Notes under the pieces: model-generated
Seen by the model: the letters and a program-made list of their open reading frames with translations, nothing else
What the model was told of the DNA's origin: nothing
The model's database searches: none
In this document: piece by piece, positions 35,014 to 43,175 of the stretch
Layout of the letters: every line of letters begins with the position of its first letter
Numbering within the stretch: the stretch's first letter is position 1
Made by a program: the position numbers and the translations under genes
Source: CAYVBE01 sp964572825
Lineage (GTDB): Bacteria > Planctomycetota > Brocadiia > SM23-32
NCBI GenBank assembly: GCA_964572825.1
Contig: CAZNGS010000002.1
Location: 56,302 to 120,301 of the forward strand
Length of the DNA: 64,000 nt
Direction: 5' to 3'

Positions 35014-35776
35014 TCACCGCCTCTTCGGCGGTGCCGAGGCCGTCCAGCCCCTCCGCCCGGGCATACTCCAGCAGTCCTTCCGCCCTCTCGACCGCCCGGC
35101 GGGCCGATTCCTGCAAGGCCGCCGTGTCGCGGTGTATCCCGAGCGAGACCGCCTGCCGCACGTGGTCCCATCGCGCGAACGCCTCGGCACAGTGCCGCGC
35201 CCGCCATTCTTGGAACCACTCCGGACCTTCCCCTTCCTGAGGAGGCCACTGCGGCGGGATGTCCTTGGAGTAGTTGTCCAGCTCGACGCAGGTGGCGATG
35301 GCCCACTCCGCGATGCCGGCCACGAAGGGGTCCTCGTGGTCCAAAAGCTCGGCCGCCCGTGCCTCCAGGTGCCCACGCCCTTCCAGGGGAAGTACCTCCA
35401 GGACAAGCTCTGCCGCGGTAGAAGCGGCCACCGGTCCGCCCTCCGCGAGGAGCCTATCAATCACCCCGTCCACAACGGCCGGGAAGGGCTTCTTCGCATC
35501 ATCCCGCGCATCGCACAGATCACGGATGGCCGCCCCGAGGGCCTGGATGTGGACATCCGCGTCCTCCCCCCGCACCTGGCCCAGCACCGCGTCCACCAGG
35601 GCCGAAGTGTTCCCCGCCGTCAACTGCTCCGCATAGGCCGGCTTCCGTTCCCGAAGCAGCTTCTTCCGGGCACGCTCGACATCGCTATAATGGTCATAAT
35701 CCCGGACCTCCGCCCCGGCCGCGGCCAGGGCCATCATGATAGTGCAAAAAACGAACAATCTGCCGGATTGACGCAA
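34922..35776 (-). CDS. N-terminal part of the HzsA-like protein, separated by a frameshift, 284 aa
   Basis: A TTG start at 35776 is proposed because GGAGG lies six bases upstream and the product begins with a clear signal peptide (RQSGRLFVFCTIMMALAAAG). The rest is helical and ends, in family-like sequence, at AEEAVNAALVS; after that the frame reads out-of-frame sequence while the +1 frame continues with PRLAYVQRRNFVGQHNIS. The 92-bp overlap of the two frames contains no slippery heptamer, so a mutation or an assembly error is more likely than programmed recoding. Confidence 0.65.
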   Translation of the reverse strand: MRQSGRLFVFCTIMMALAAAGAEVRDYDHYSDVERARKKLLRERKPAYAEQLTAGNTSALVDAVLGQVRGEDADVHIQALGAAIRDLCDARDDAKKPFPAVVDGVIDRLLAEGGPVAASTAAELVLEVLPLEGRGHLEARAAELLDHEDPFVAGIAEWAIATCVELDNYSKDIPPQWPPQEGEGPEWFQEWRARHCAEAFARWDHVRQAVSLGIHRDTAALQESARRAVERAEGLLEYARAEGLDGLGTAEEAVNAALVSAAGLRSAAQLRGAAQHLGQQPASG

Positions 35777-35816
35777 GGCAACCCTCCGCTTTCTGGGAAA
35801 TCGCAATTCCACTTCT

Positions 35817-35845
35817 ATGTTAGTGGGGGCATCGGCAGATGTCAA
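35817..35845 (-). promoter_or_regulatory. Promoter TTGACA-N17-TAACAT for the HzsA-like operon
   Basis: On the minus strand TTGACA spans 35845-35840 and TAACAT 35822-35817, with a 17-bp spacer, ~35 bp upstream of the TTG start at 35776. It supports that start and implies that the split gene is still transcribed. Confidence 0.6.
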
Positions 35846-35992
35846 CAAGCGCAGATCAACGTTGGCCGTCAAGAGCCCCAAGCACCTGATTGCCGGCGGC
35901 GTGTCCCGCTTGCCTGAGATCGTGTAGCAGGTCGTGGGCCGCAATCTGTGTAATCTGCGGATTGTGGCGTTGTGCTTTAAGCCCAAAACGGC

Positions 35993-36012
35993 CACAGGCG
36001 AGGGTGCCTGTG
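35993..36012. repeat. REP-like palindrome, CACAGGC/GCCTGTG (copy D)
   Basis: A 7-bp stem with loop GAGGGT, followed by GCTAC-like sequence (CTACAC). It lies in the 519-bp gap 35777-36295 together with two promoters and the ilvB attenuator. The first ~150 bp of the gap (35850-35990) holds nothing recognised. Confidence 0.4.
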
Positions 36013-36076
36013 CTACACGCGAACCGCGTTTCGCACGCCTTCCGGTGGTTTAACAGCCCATCCGCGCGCCGGCTAT

Positions 36077-36105
36077 TTGACGCAGGCCTCCGGAGTCCGT
36101 ATAAT
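36077..36105 (+). promoter_or_regulatory. ilvB promoter TTGACG-N17-TATAAT
   Basis: TTGACG at 36077-36082 and a perfect TATAAT at 36100-36105, 17 bp apart. The start would be near 36112, only about four bases ahead of the leader-peptide ATG at 36116, so the leader peptide is translated from an almost leaderless transcript. The prfB promoter has the same two hexamers and spacing. Confidence 0.8.
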
Positions 36106-36115
36106 CATCAGCACC

Positions 36116-36163
36116 ATGAAGCGGATACCGACACGCCTCAGCACGGTTGTGGTAGTGCTATAG
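36116..36163 (+). CDS. ilvB leader peptide, 15 aa (MKRIPTRLSTVVVVL)
   Basis: ATG at 36116 and TAG at 36161. Codons 11-15 are Val-Val-Val-Val-Leu, and codon 4 is Ile, so ribosome movement depends on charged branched-chain tRNAs. This is the design of known ilv/leu leader peptides. It lies directly after the promoter and directly before the alternative hairpins. It is below normal gene-finding length. Confidence 0.75.
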   Translation: MKRIPTRLSTVVVVL

Positions 36164-36267
36164 CCCTCCCCGCCCGGGTGGTCCGGGCCGTGAGGTGAGG
36201 GGTCGGTGCTCGCGCGATAGGTGTGCTCGTCGCCCTTCTGCCTCACCAGGCTGGAGGGTTGTTTTTT
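36164..36267 (+). promoter_or_regulatory. Transcription attenuator of ilvB
   Basis: Alternative pairings: a protector stem CCCTC (36164-36168) with GAGGG within 36197-36202, stacked around GCCCGG/CCGGGC (36172-36177/36183-36188); an antiterminator GGTGAGG (36194-36200) with CCTCACC (36241-36247), seven perfect pairs; and the terminator 36233-36258. Antiterminator and terminator share 36241-36247, so they exclude each other. A ribosome stalled on the Val run (36146-36160) would cover the 5' side of the protector and free 36194-36200. Everything needed for charged-tRNA attenuation is visible. Confidence 0.75.
36233..36267 (+). terminator. Attenuator terminator hairpin with T6
   Basis: CCCTTCTGCCT (36233-36243) pairs with AGGCTGGAGGG (36248-36258) around loop CACC, with one T-T mismatch and one G-T pair. 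TTG and TTTTTT (36262-36267) follow. It lies 29 bp before the ilvB ATG. Confidence 0.75.
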
Positions 36268-36295
36268 GTACGGACAACGCCCTATCGGAGGCATT

Positions 36296-38026
36296 ATGAA
36301 GAGGGAAGCGACGGACGGTCCTGAAGGCCGCACGGGGGCAGACATCGCCATCGAGGCGCTGTTGGAAGAAGGAGTCGAATACATCTTTGGCGTGCCCGGT
36401 GCGGCTGTCATTATGCTCTACGACAGGCTCTACGACGCGCCCCTGAAGACCATCCTGTGCCGGCACGAGCAGGGGGCCGGCCACATGGCGGACGGCTACG
36501 CACGGGCAACGGGCGAGGTCGGGGTGTGCCTGGCCACCAGCGGTCCGGGCGCCACGAACCTGGTGACGGCCGTCGCCACGGCCCACATGGACAGCGTGCC
36601 GATGGTCGCGCTCACCGGCCAGGTCAAAACGCACCTGATCGGCACCGACGCCTTCCAGGAAGCCGAAATGACCGGCATCACCCGCCCCATCACCAAGCAT
36701 AACTACCTGGTCCAGGACAGCCGGGACATCGGGCGCGTGCTCAGGGAGGCGTTTCACATCGCCCGGACGGGCCGACCGGGACCTGTTTTGGTGGACCTGC
36801 CGGCGGACGTCATCAATGCCGGCGTTTCGGGTGAGCCCGATACGGACATGCGCTTGCCCGGATATCGCACCGCCCCGTCACCGCACAGCGGCCAGACCTG
36901 TAAAGCGGCCGGGCTGATCAACGAGTCGGAGAGGCCGGTGCTCTACGCGGGCGGCGGGGTCATCAGTTCGGGCGCGGGCGAGCAACTGTCCGCCCTGGCC
37001 CGGAAGGCCGACATTCCCGTGACGACCACCCTGATGGGGCTGGGGGTCTTTCCGGAAGACGATCCCCTCTCGCTTCGGATGCTGGGCATGCACGGGACCG
37101 CCTACGCCAACTACGCCGTCACGCAGTGCGACCTGCTCATCGCCGTGGGTGCGCGCTTCGATGACCGCATAACGGGGAGCCTGGAGGGATTTGCCCCTGA
37201 GGCCCGCATCATCCACGTCGATATCGATGCCTCCTCAATCGGCAAGAATGTGCCTGTGCACGTTCCCATCGTCGGCGATGCCCGGGCCGCCCTTGAACGG
37301 CTCACTCCGCTGGTCAGGCCCGCCGGGCGCGGTCCCTGGCTGGAGCGAATCGCCCGATGGAAGCAGGAATACCCCCTCTCCTACGACGCAGGAACGGGTG
37401 AGATCAAGCCCCAGGCGGTTATCGAAGAGATATCGCGTCTGACCGACGGGGAGGCCGTCATCGTCACGGATGTGGGTCAGCACCAGATGTGGGCGGCCCA
37501 GTTCTACCTGTTCAAGCACCCGCGGACGTTCCTCAGCTCGGGTGGACTCGGAACGATGGGCTTCGGGCTGCCGGCGGCCATCGGCGCGCAGTTCGGCCGA
37601 CCGGGCCGGGAGGTCTGGCTGATCACCAGCGACGGCTCGCTGCAGATGAACATCCAGGAGCTCGCGACCGCGGTCCGGCATGGCTTGCCCATCCGCATCG
37701 CCTGCCTCAACAACGGCTACCTGGGAATGGTGCGGCAATGGCAGGAGCTTTTCCTGGACCGCCGGTATTCGGACACCTACCTGGCGGAGGGCAACCCCAA
37801 CTTCGTGCGGCTGGCAGAAGCCTTCGGCGCCGCGGCCTGCCGGGCCGACTCCGCAGCACAGGTGGAGGCCGTCATCGACGAGGCACGTGGGATTGAAGAT
37901 CGGCCCGTTCTGATCGACTTCGCGGTGGCGCCGGAGGAGAACGTCTTCCCGATGGTCCCCGCCGGGCAGGCGATCGACCGGATGCTGGGCGCGCCGCGGC
38001 GGGCGCCGGAGCCGGAGCCGGCCTGA
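36296..38026 (+). CDS. ilvB: Acetolactate synthase large subunit, 576 aa
   Basis: A thiamine-diphosphate enzyme that joins two pyruvates, or pyruvate and 2-oxobutyrate, in branched-chain amino acid synthesis. Visible motifs are FGVPGAAVIMLYDRL, the TPP-activating Glu58 (RHEQGAGHMADGYA), the FAD region RFDDRITG, and the TPP-Mg motif GDGSLQMNIQELATA with NNGYLGMVRQWQ. ATG 36296 follows GGAGG. No regulatory subunit gene (ilvN) follows, which is unusual. Expression is probably controlled by the attenuator upstream. Confidence 0.93.
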   Translation: MKREATDGPEGRTGADIAIEALLEEGVEYIFGVPGAAVIMLYDRLYDAPLKTILCRHEQGAGHMADGYARATGEVGVCLATSGPGATNLVTAVATAHMDSVPMVALTGQVKTHLIGTDAFQEAEMTGITRPITKHNYLVQDSRDIGRVLREAFHIARTGRPGPVLVDLPADVINAGVSGEPDTDMRLPGYRTAPSPHSGQTCKAAGLINESERPVLYAGGGVISSGAGEQLSALARKADIPVTTTLMGLGVFPEDDPLSLRMLGMHGTAYANYAVTQCDLLIAVGARFDDRITGSLEGFAPEARIIHVDIDASSIGKNVPVHVPIVGDARAALERLTPLVRPAGRGPWLERIARWKQEYPLSYDAGTGEIKPQAVIEEISRLTDGEAVIVTDVGQHQMWAAQFYLFKHPRTFLSSGGLGTMGFGLPAAIGAQFGRPGREVWLITSDGSLQMNIQELATAVRHGLPIRIACLNNGYLGMVRQWQELFLDRRYSDTYLAEGNPNFVRLAEAFGAAACRADSAAQVEAVIDEARGIEDRPVLIDFAVAPEENVFPMVPAGQAIDRMLGAPRRAPEPEPA

Positions 38027-38168
38027 GATCGCTGTGCATGGTGGAACAGCAGACTTCCGCCGGCAGGTTGCACGCCCGTTCCACAGGGCGTAGACTGTCT
38101 TGATTGGCCGTCGTCAGTCACGGCGGCCCGGCGGACTGCGCCTCAAGATGGAAAGGAACGATCTCAGC

Positions 38169-39236
38169 ATGGCCAGCAAGGTGTTCTACTCAGCATTCGA
38201 GAAAGAGGAGACGCTGGAGGGGATCTGCGAGAAAACGCGCCATCTCTTCGGTGAGGCGTCATTGCACGAAATCCTGGTCACCGACCGCCCGTCGGCCATC
38301 AAGACGCACTTCGGCGAGAAGGACAACGACAGCTACATCCCCCCCGAGTTCATCAGGGCCATCGCCGACGAAGTGAGGGTCGCCGGCGCCGACCCCTGCC
38401 TGGTCGAGACTTCCACGCTCTACCGTGGCGAGCGCTCCAACGCCCTCGACCACTTCAACCTGGCCGTGGCCCACGGATTCGGCCCCGAGGCAATGGGATG
38501 CCCACTGCTGTTCCTGGACGGGATGAAGGGCAACATGCACGTGAAGCGGCCGGTCGACCTGGATCATTTCGACAGCGTTGCGGTGGCGGCGGACTTCACC
38601 CTCTTCCCCTCGGCGACGATTGTCACCCACCTCACGGGCCACGTAATCTGCGGATTCGCCGGAGCTATCAAGAACGTGGCGATGGGGCTGTCCTCGCGCG
38701 CGGGCAAGATGCAGCAGCATTCCGCCGGCCGCCCTGAGGTGAAAGAGGAGGAGTGCATCTCCTGCGGAACCTGCGCCCGGTGGTGCCCCGAGGACGCCAT
38801 CACGGTGGGCGAAAAGGCCGAGATAGACTATGAGCTGTGCATCGGCTGCGGGGAATGCGTGGCCGTCTGCCCCGTGGGCGCGGTCGGTTTCTCCTGGGAT
38901 GAGCCGGCCGAGAGCTTCAACGAGAAGATGGCCGAATACGCCTGCGGCATACTCGCCGACAAGCGGGACAGCGTCGCCTTCATCACGTTCATTTACAAAA
39001 CCACGGATCACTGCAACTGCATGGGGAAAGGCACCAGCGTCGTCGGCCCCGACCTGGGCGTGCTGGCCTCCAGGGACCCGGTGGCAATCGATCGGGCCGC
39101 GGCCGATCTGGTCAATGAACGCCACGGTGGCGATCTTTTCGAGGAAACCTGGCCGGGTAAGCACTGGGAAGCGCAGTTGGTGCACGGCGAACACATCGGG
39201 CTGGGAAGCCAGGACTACGGGCTCATCCGCGTCTGA
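38169..39236 (+). CDS. DUF362 / 4Fe-4S ferredoxin-domain protein, 355 aa
   Basis: The N-terminal ~190 residues are DUF362-like (TDRPSAIKTHFGEKDNDSYI; HLTGHVICGFAGAIKNVAMG). A dicluster ferredoxin domain follows (CISCGTCARWCPEDAI and CIGCGECVAVCPVGAV), then a C-terminal part containing DHCNCMGKG. Such proteins are common in anaerobes and carry out unidentified redox reactions. It begins ~140 bp after ilvB. AAAGGAA lies ~11 nt before ATG 38169; an upstream in-frame ATG at 38148 is possible. Confidence 0.85.
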   Translation: MASKVFYSAFEKEETLEGICEKTRHLFGEASLHEILVTDRPSAIKTHFGEKDNDSYIPPEFIRAIADEVRVAGADPCLVETSTLYRGERSNALDHFNLAVAHGFGPEAMGCPLLFLDGMKGNMHVKRPVDLDHFDSVAVAADFTLFPSATIVTHLTGHVICGFAGAIKNVAMGLSSRAGKMQQHSAGRPEVKEEECISCGTCARWCPEDAITVGEKAEIDYELCIGCGECVAVCPVGAVGFSWDEPAESFNEKMAEYACGILADKRDSVAFITFIYKTTDHCNCMGKGTSVVGPDLGVLASRDPVAIDRAAADLVNERHGGDLFEETWPGKHWEAQLVHGEHIGLGSQDYGLIRV

Positions 39237-39280
39237 TCTCTCAGGGCACCGCCGACTCAATCAACCGGGAGGCGCCGGTC

Positions 39281-40744
39281 ATGAGGAAGGAGCCGAGGAA
39301 CCTCATCATCCTGTGCCCGGACGAGATGCGGGGCGATTGCGCCGGGTTCATGGGAAACCCCGACATCCGGACGCCGAATTTCGACGCCTTTGCCCGCCAG
39401 GGCGTGGTCTTCGAGCGGCACATGACGGTCTTCCCCAAGTGCGTGCCGGCGCGCATCAACCTGATGACCGGCCGCTACTCCCACACCGACGGCTATCGCA
39501 CCATCAATCAGCTCATGCTGCCCGGTGAGCCGAACTTGCTGGACCGTTTCCAGGAAAACGGTTACGAAACCGCGGTCTTCGGCAAGAACCACTGCTGGGA
39601 CAGGGAGACCTTCGAGAGCGACATCGACTATCGGTCCCATAAACCGCCCTACGATGAATTCATGGAGGGCAGGCCCGGCATGGTGGAAACCGAACCCGAC
39701 CCCGACGGCGCCCGACCGTTGGACCTGGAGGGCGGCTGGCACTACGTGGGGTCCAACACCCGCCACATGCCGGACGAAGCCTACGCCGAACAGGCCGTAG
39801 ACTTCCTGACGAACCGCCGGGACCGAAGCAGGCCCTTTTTCCTGCAGCTCAACTTCGAATCCCCCCATCCCGTATACGGCGTGGAGGAACCGTGGTTTTC
39901 CATGTACGATCGTGACGCCGTAGAGCCCTGGCCGCACCAATTGCCAAAGAACGCCCCGCTGCCGATGGTCAAGCAGCGGGAGGTCCGCACCGGCCTGGAG
40001 GACCGGTCCGATGCCGCTCGCGAGGTGCAGTGCGTCTATTACGGCATGATCTCAAAGGTCGATCACCTCTTCGGGCCAGTGCTGGAAGCCATCGAACAGG
40101 AGAACCTCTGGGAAGACAGCGTCCTGCTGTTCTGGGCGGACCACGGAGACTACGCGGGGCAGTACGGGCTGGCCGAGAAGTGGGATACCACTTTCCAGGA
40201 TTGCCTCATCCACGTGCCCTGCGTGCTGCGGTCGCTCCACCTGCCCCGGGGGCATCGGGTGGAAAGCCTGACGGAGACAACAGACCTCGCCCCCACCCTG
40301 TGTGAGCTGCTGAATTTCGAACTGCTGCCCGGCATGCACGGACAGTCCCTGCTGCCCATCATACGGGGCGAGAGGACGAAGAAGGCCGTCTTCTGCGAAG
40401 GGGGGCACGAAGACGAAATGCTGGCCCGCGCCCCCGACGAATTCGACTGGGTGCGGGAACGCAGCGACCAAACAGGAAAGCGGTTCGCCAAGACGGAAAC
40501 CTACATGACGTATCCGGACACCATGGCCCGGGCCAAAATGGTGCGCACTGACCGCTACAAGATGGTCATCAGGCTGCGCGGGGGAAACGAACTCTACGAC
40601 CTGGAGAGCGACCCGTGGGAGATGACCAACCGCTGGGGGGACCCGGAGCTGAGCCACGTGGTGCCGGAACTGCTCCAGCTACTGGTCGAATGGGGCCTCC
40701 GCACCGATCCGGACCGGCCCTACCAGGTGGGTTTCACGGTCTGA
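39281..40744 (+). CDS. Sulfatase, formylglycine type, 487 aa
   Basis: An alkaline-phosphatase-fold sulfatase. Cys54 in KCVPARINLMTGR matches C-x-P-x-R, the site oxidised to formylglycine by a maturation enzyme not found in this window. Metal-site elements are the DEMRGD segment at the N-terminus and LFWADHGDYAGQYGL. No signal peptide is evident, so it may act on imported oligosaccharides in the cytoplasm. It is followed 27 bp later by a rhamnosidase-like gene, suggesting joint action on a sulfated rhamnose-containing glycan (inference). Confidence 0.9.
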   Translation: MRKEPRNLIILCPDEMRGDCAGFMGNPDIRTPNFDAFARQGVVFERHMTVFPKCVPARINLMTGRYSHTDGYRTINQLMLPGEPNLLDRFQENGYETAVFGKNHCWDRETFESDIDYRSHKPPYDEFMEGRPGMVETEPDPDGARPLDLEGGWHYVGSNTRHMPDEAYAEQAVDFLTNRRDRSRPFFLQLNFESPHPVYGVEEPWFSMYDRDAVEPWPHQLPKNAPLPMVKQREVRTGLEDRSDAAREVQCVYYGMISKVDHLFGPVLEAIEQENLWEDSVLLFWADHGDYAGQYGLAEKWDTTFQDCLIHVPCVLRSLHLPRGHRVESLTETTDLAPTLCELLNFELLPGMHGQSLLPIIRGERTKKAVFCEGGHEDEMLARAPDEFDWVRERSDQTGKRFAKTETYMTYPDTMARAKMVRTDRYKMVIRLRGGNELYDLESDPWEMTNRWGDPELSHVVPELLQLLVEWGLRTDPDRPYQVGFTV

Positions 40745-40771
40745 GGGCATCCGCGGAAAGGAGCGACTGAG

Positions 40772-43120
40772 ATGCACGACGAGGGGAATCCGGACTACGG
40801 CCTGCTGAAGTCCCGCCGCTGGACCGCCGAGTGGATCTGGACGGAGGGAGATGGCAAAGAAGAGAACGCTTTCTGTTACTTCCGCAGTGAGTTCGACCTC
40901 AGCGGCCCGGCCTCCGGACTGCGCGTCTACATCACCGCCGACACGCGGTACCAGCTTTTCATCAACGGGCATTTCGTGGGCCGCGGCGTGCCTCCCACGC
41001 AACCCTACCTGCAGTACTACGACCAGCATCCGGTTGACGACTACCTCCGGGCAGGCACAAACGGCATCGGGGTGCTGGTCAACCACCTGGGCACCTGGCC
41101 GGACGCCCGGGGCGGCCTGCTGGCGGAGCTGACCGACGCGGACGGCGAGGTGGTGGCCGCAACGGGGCCGGACTGGCGGGTCCGCCGCGCCCGGGCCTAC
41201 GCCGGGGGCACCTACCGCTTTCGCATGAACGCCGTCACTCCGTTCCAGGAACATTACGACGCGCGCAGAGCGCCCGACGGCTGGAACGAAACCGGTCACG
41301 ACGATGCCGATTGGCAGCCCGCGAACGTGCTCGGTCCCCCTCCCCTGGCCGGTCCGTGGACGCGGCTGCTGCCGCGGGACATCCCACACATGACGGAGGG
41401 CCCCGTGCTGCCCGAGCGCGTGGAACGGGTGGAAGAGTCGCTGGACATCATGACCCGCTCCCGCTCCGGCGACCTGTCCGTGGGGCTCTCCACGCCCGGC
41501 AAACCACTCGAGTACGCGCGCGTCGACGGCGCCGATAATCTGCTTCGCAGTGACGGCCAGACGGTCTGCCAGTGCAGCACCGCCCACGAAGACGGCTCGA
41601 TGGACGGCATCTACGACCCGTGCATCGTTCTCGACTTCGGCAAGGTCCTGACCGGTTATCCGAGCATCCAACTCGACGGCATCGAAGGGGGCAAGGTCGA
41701 AATCGGCTACGCGGAGAGACTGATCGACGGCCGGTTCAACAATGCACTGGAGGGCCAGTTCGCCGACTGCTGCTATATGACCGACGGTCCCCTGACCTAC
41801 CAGCCGTTCACGTGGAAGGCATTCCGCTACCTGAAGCTGCGGTTCCGCTCCTGCCCGGAACCCGTGCGCATCCGGTCGGTCGAGGCCGTCGTGAGCACCT
41901 ATCCCTACCAGGAACGGGGCTCCTTCAAAAGTGACGATGCCGAGCTGAACGCCGTGTTCGATATGTCCCGGCGGACCATACGACTCTGTTCGAACGAGTT
42001 TCTGATGGACACTCCCTGGCGCGAGCAGGCCCAGTGGCTGGGCGATGTCGCGGCGGTGACGCTCGGGGGAATCTACGCCTGCTTCGGCGACGCGGAAATG
42101 CCGGGCAAATTCCTCCGCCAGACCGCCGCGAACCGGTACCCCACCGGCCTGCTCCACAACATCTCCAACCGGGTCGATCATAGCTGGCACTGGACCATCT
42201 TCGACTACTCGCTGTGGTGGATCATGGCCCTGTGGAATCATTACCTGTACACCGGGGATGAGCGCTGGATTCACAGGCTGTATCCGACCGCCTCGGGCAT
42301 CCTCCAGGCCGGTCTGCTCTACGTCAACGATACTGGCCTGCTGGAGGACGTGCCCTACTGGGTCTTCATCGACTGGGCGGACGTGGAAACCGACGGCGAG
42401 TGCGCGCCCCTGAACGCCATCTGGTACGGCGCGCTGGAGGCCCTCCGGAAGATGGCCCAGATGAAGCAGGACGACTACACGGTCGCGCTCTGCGAGCGGC
42501 ATATGGCGGCTGTGAAAGAGTCGTTCCAGGATCGTTTCTTCGATCCGGAGCGAGGTTGCCTCGCGGATGCCCGTGTCGAGGGGCAACTCTCGCCGAAGAC
42601 CAGCGAGCACGCCAACATGGCGGCCGTGCTGTGGGGGCTGTGCGACGACGAGGTGGCCCGGGACATAATCCGTGGCTTTTACGAAGACCGGTCCGTTTCC
42701 TACACCGAGGCACAGCCGTTCTTTACGTCGGTGGTCTTGAGGGCCCTCGATCGGGTTGGCCGCTTCGATCTGGCGCTGCGGCTGGTGCGCCGGCGCTGGG
42801 GGCGTCGCTTCGCGGACCGTGGGTTCACCTCGACGCCCGAAGAATGGACGATCAACGGCACGTGGCGGGACGGCTCGTTCAAGCCCATCATGCGCACGCT
42901 GTCCCATGCCTGGTCGGCCTTCCCCGCGGAGTTCCTCATCAAGCACCTGGCGGGGATCGAGATCCTGGAGCCCGGATGCAGCCGCGTGCGCGCCCGCCCG
43001 CGGGACGTACAATTCAATTACACCGCGGCGTTCCCAACACCGCACGGCCCGGTACAAATCCGGCACGCGGACGGGGAGTTCGAGTTCTCCGCACCGGAGG
43101 AAGTCGAACTGGTTACCTGA
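40772..43120 (+). CDS. GH78-like alpha-L-rhamnosidase, 782 aa
   Basis: The N-terminal accessory domains include SEFDLSGPASGLRVYITADT and YQLFINGHFVG. The (alpha/alpha)6 catalytic domain begins near residue ~390 and contains FLMDTPWREQAQWLGD, equivalent to the D-x-P-x-R-E-x-x-x-W-x-G-D motif that holds the catalytic acids of GH78 enzymes. VNDTGLLEDVPYWVFIDWAD and a C-terminal jelly-roll follow. No signal peptide is present. AAAGGAG lies ~8 nt before the ATG. It forms a unit with the upstream sulfatase. Confidence 0.85.
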   Translation: MHDEGNPDYGLLKSRRWTAEWIWTEGDGKEENAFCYFRSEFDLSGPASGLRVYITADTRYQLFINGHFVGRGVPPTQPYLQYYDQHPVDDYLRAGTNGIGVLVNHLGTWPDARGGLLAELTDADGEVVAATGPDWRVRRARAYAGGTYRFRMNAVTPFQEHYDARRAPDGWNETGHDDADWQPANVLGPPPLAGPWTRLLPRDIPHMTEGPVLPERVERVEESLDIMTRSRSGDLSVGLSTPGKPLEYARVDGADNLLRSDGQTVCQCSTAHEDGSMDGIYDPCIVLDFGKVLTGYPSIQLDGIEGGKVEIGYAERLIDGRFNNALEGQFADCCYMTDGPLTYQPFTWKAFRYLKLRFRSCPEPVRIRSVEAVVSTYPYQERGSFKSDDAELNAVFDMSRRTIRLCSNEFLMDTPWREQAQWLGDVAAVTLGGIYACFGDAEMPGKFLRQTAANRYPTGLLHNISNRVDHSWHWTIFDYSLWWIMALWNHYLYTGDERWIHRLYPTASGILQAGLLYVNDTGLLEDVPYWVFIDWADVETDGECAPLNAIWYGALEALRKMAQMKQDDYTVALCERHMAAVKESFQDRFFDPERGCLADARVEGQLSPKTSEHANMAAVLWGLCDDEVARDIIRGFYEDRSVSYTEAQPFFTSVVLRALDRVGRFDLALRLVRRRWGRRFADRGFTSTPEEWTINGTWRDGSFKPIMRTLSHAWSAFPAEFLIKHLAGIEILEPGCSRVRARPRDVQFNYTAAFPTPHGPVQIRHADGEFEFSAPEEVELVT

Positions 43121-43162
43121 CCTGGCCGCCCGCCCACACGCGACGCGCCGCCGCGCGCCAAC

Positions 43163-43168
43163 TATAAT
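43163..43168 (+). promoter_or_regulatory. Candidate -10 (TATAAT) giving a leaderless permease mRNA
   Basis: TATAAT ends 7 bp before the ATG at 43176, so a start at the usual distance would coincide with the A of the start codon. No ribosome site precedes the ATG. There is no clear -35 hexamer. Confidence 0.4.
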
Positions 43169-43175
43169 GGATTAA

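Noticed and set aside
40679..43066. A 795-codon minus-strand frame across the rhamnosidase gene.
   Set aside because: Shadow of the GH78-like gene; no family features.
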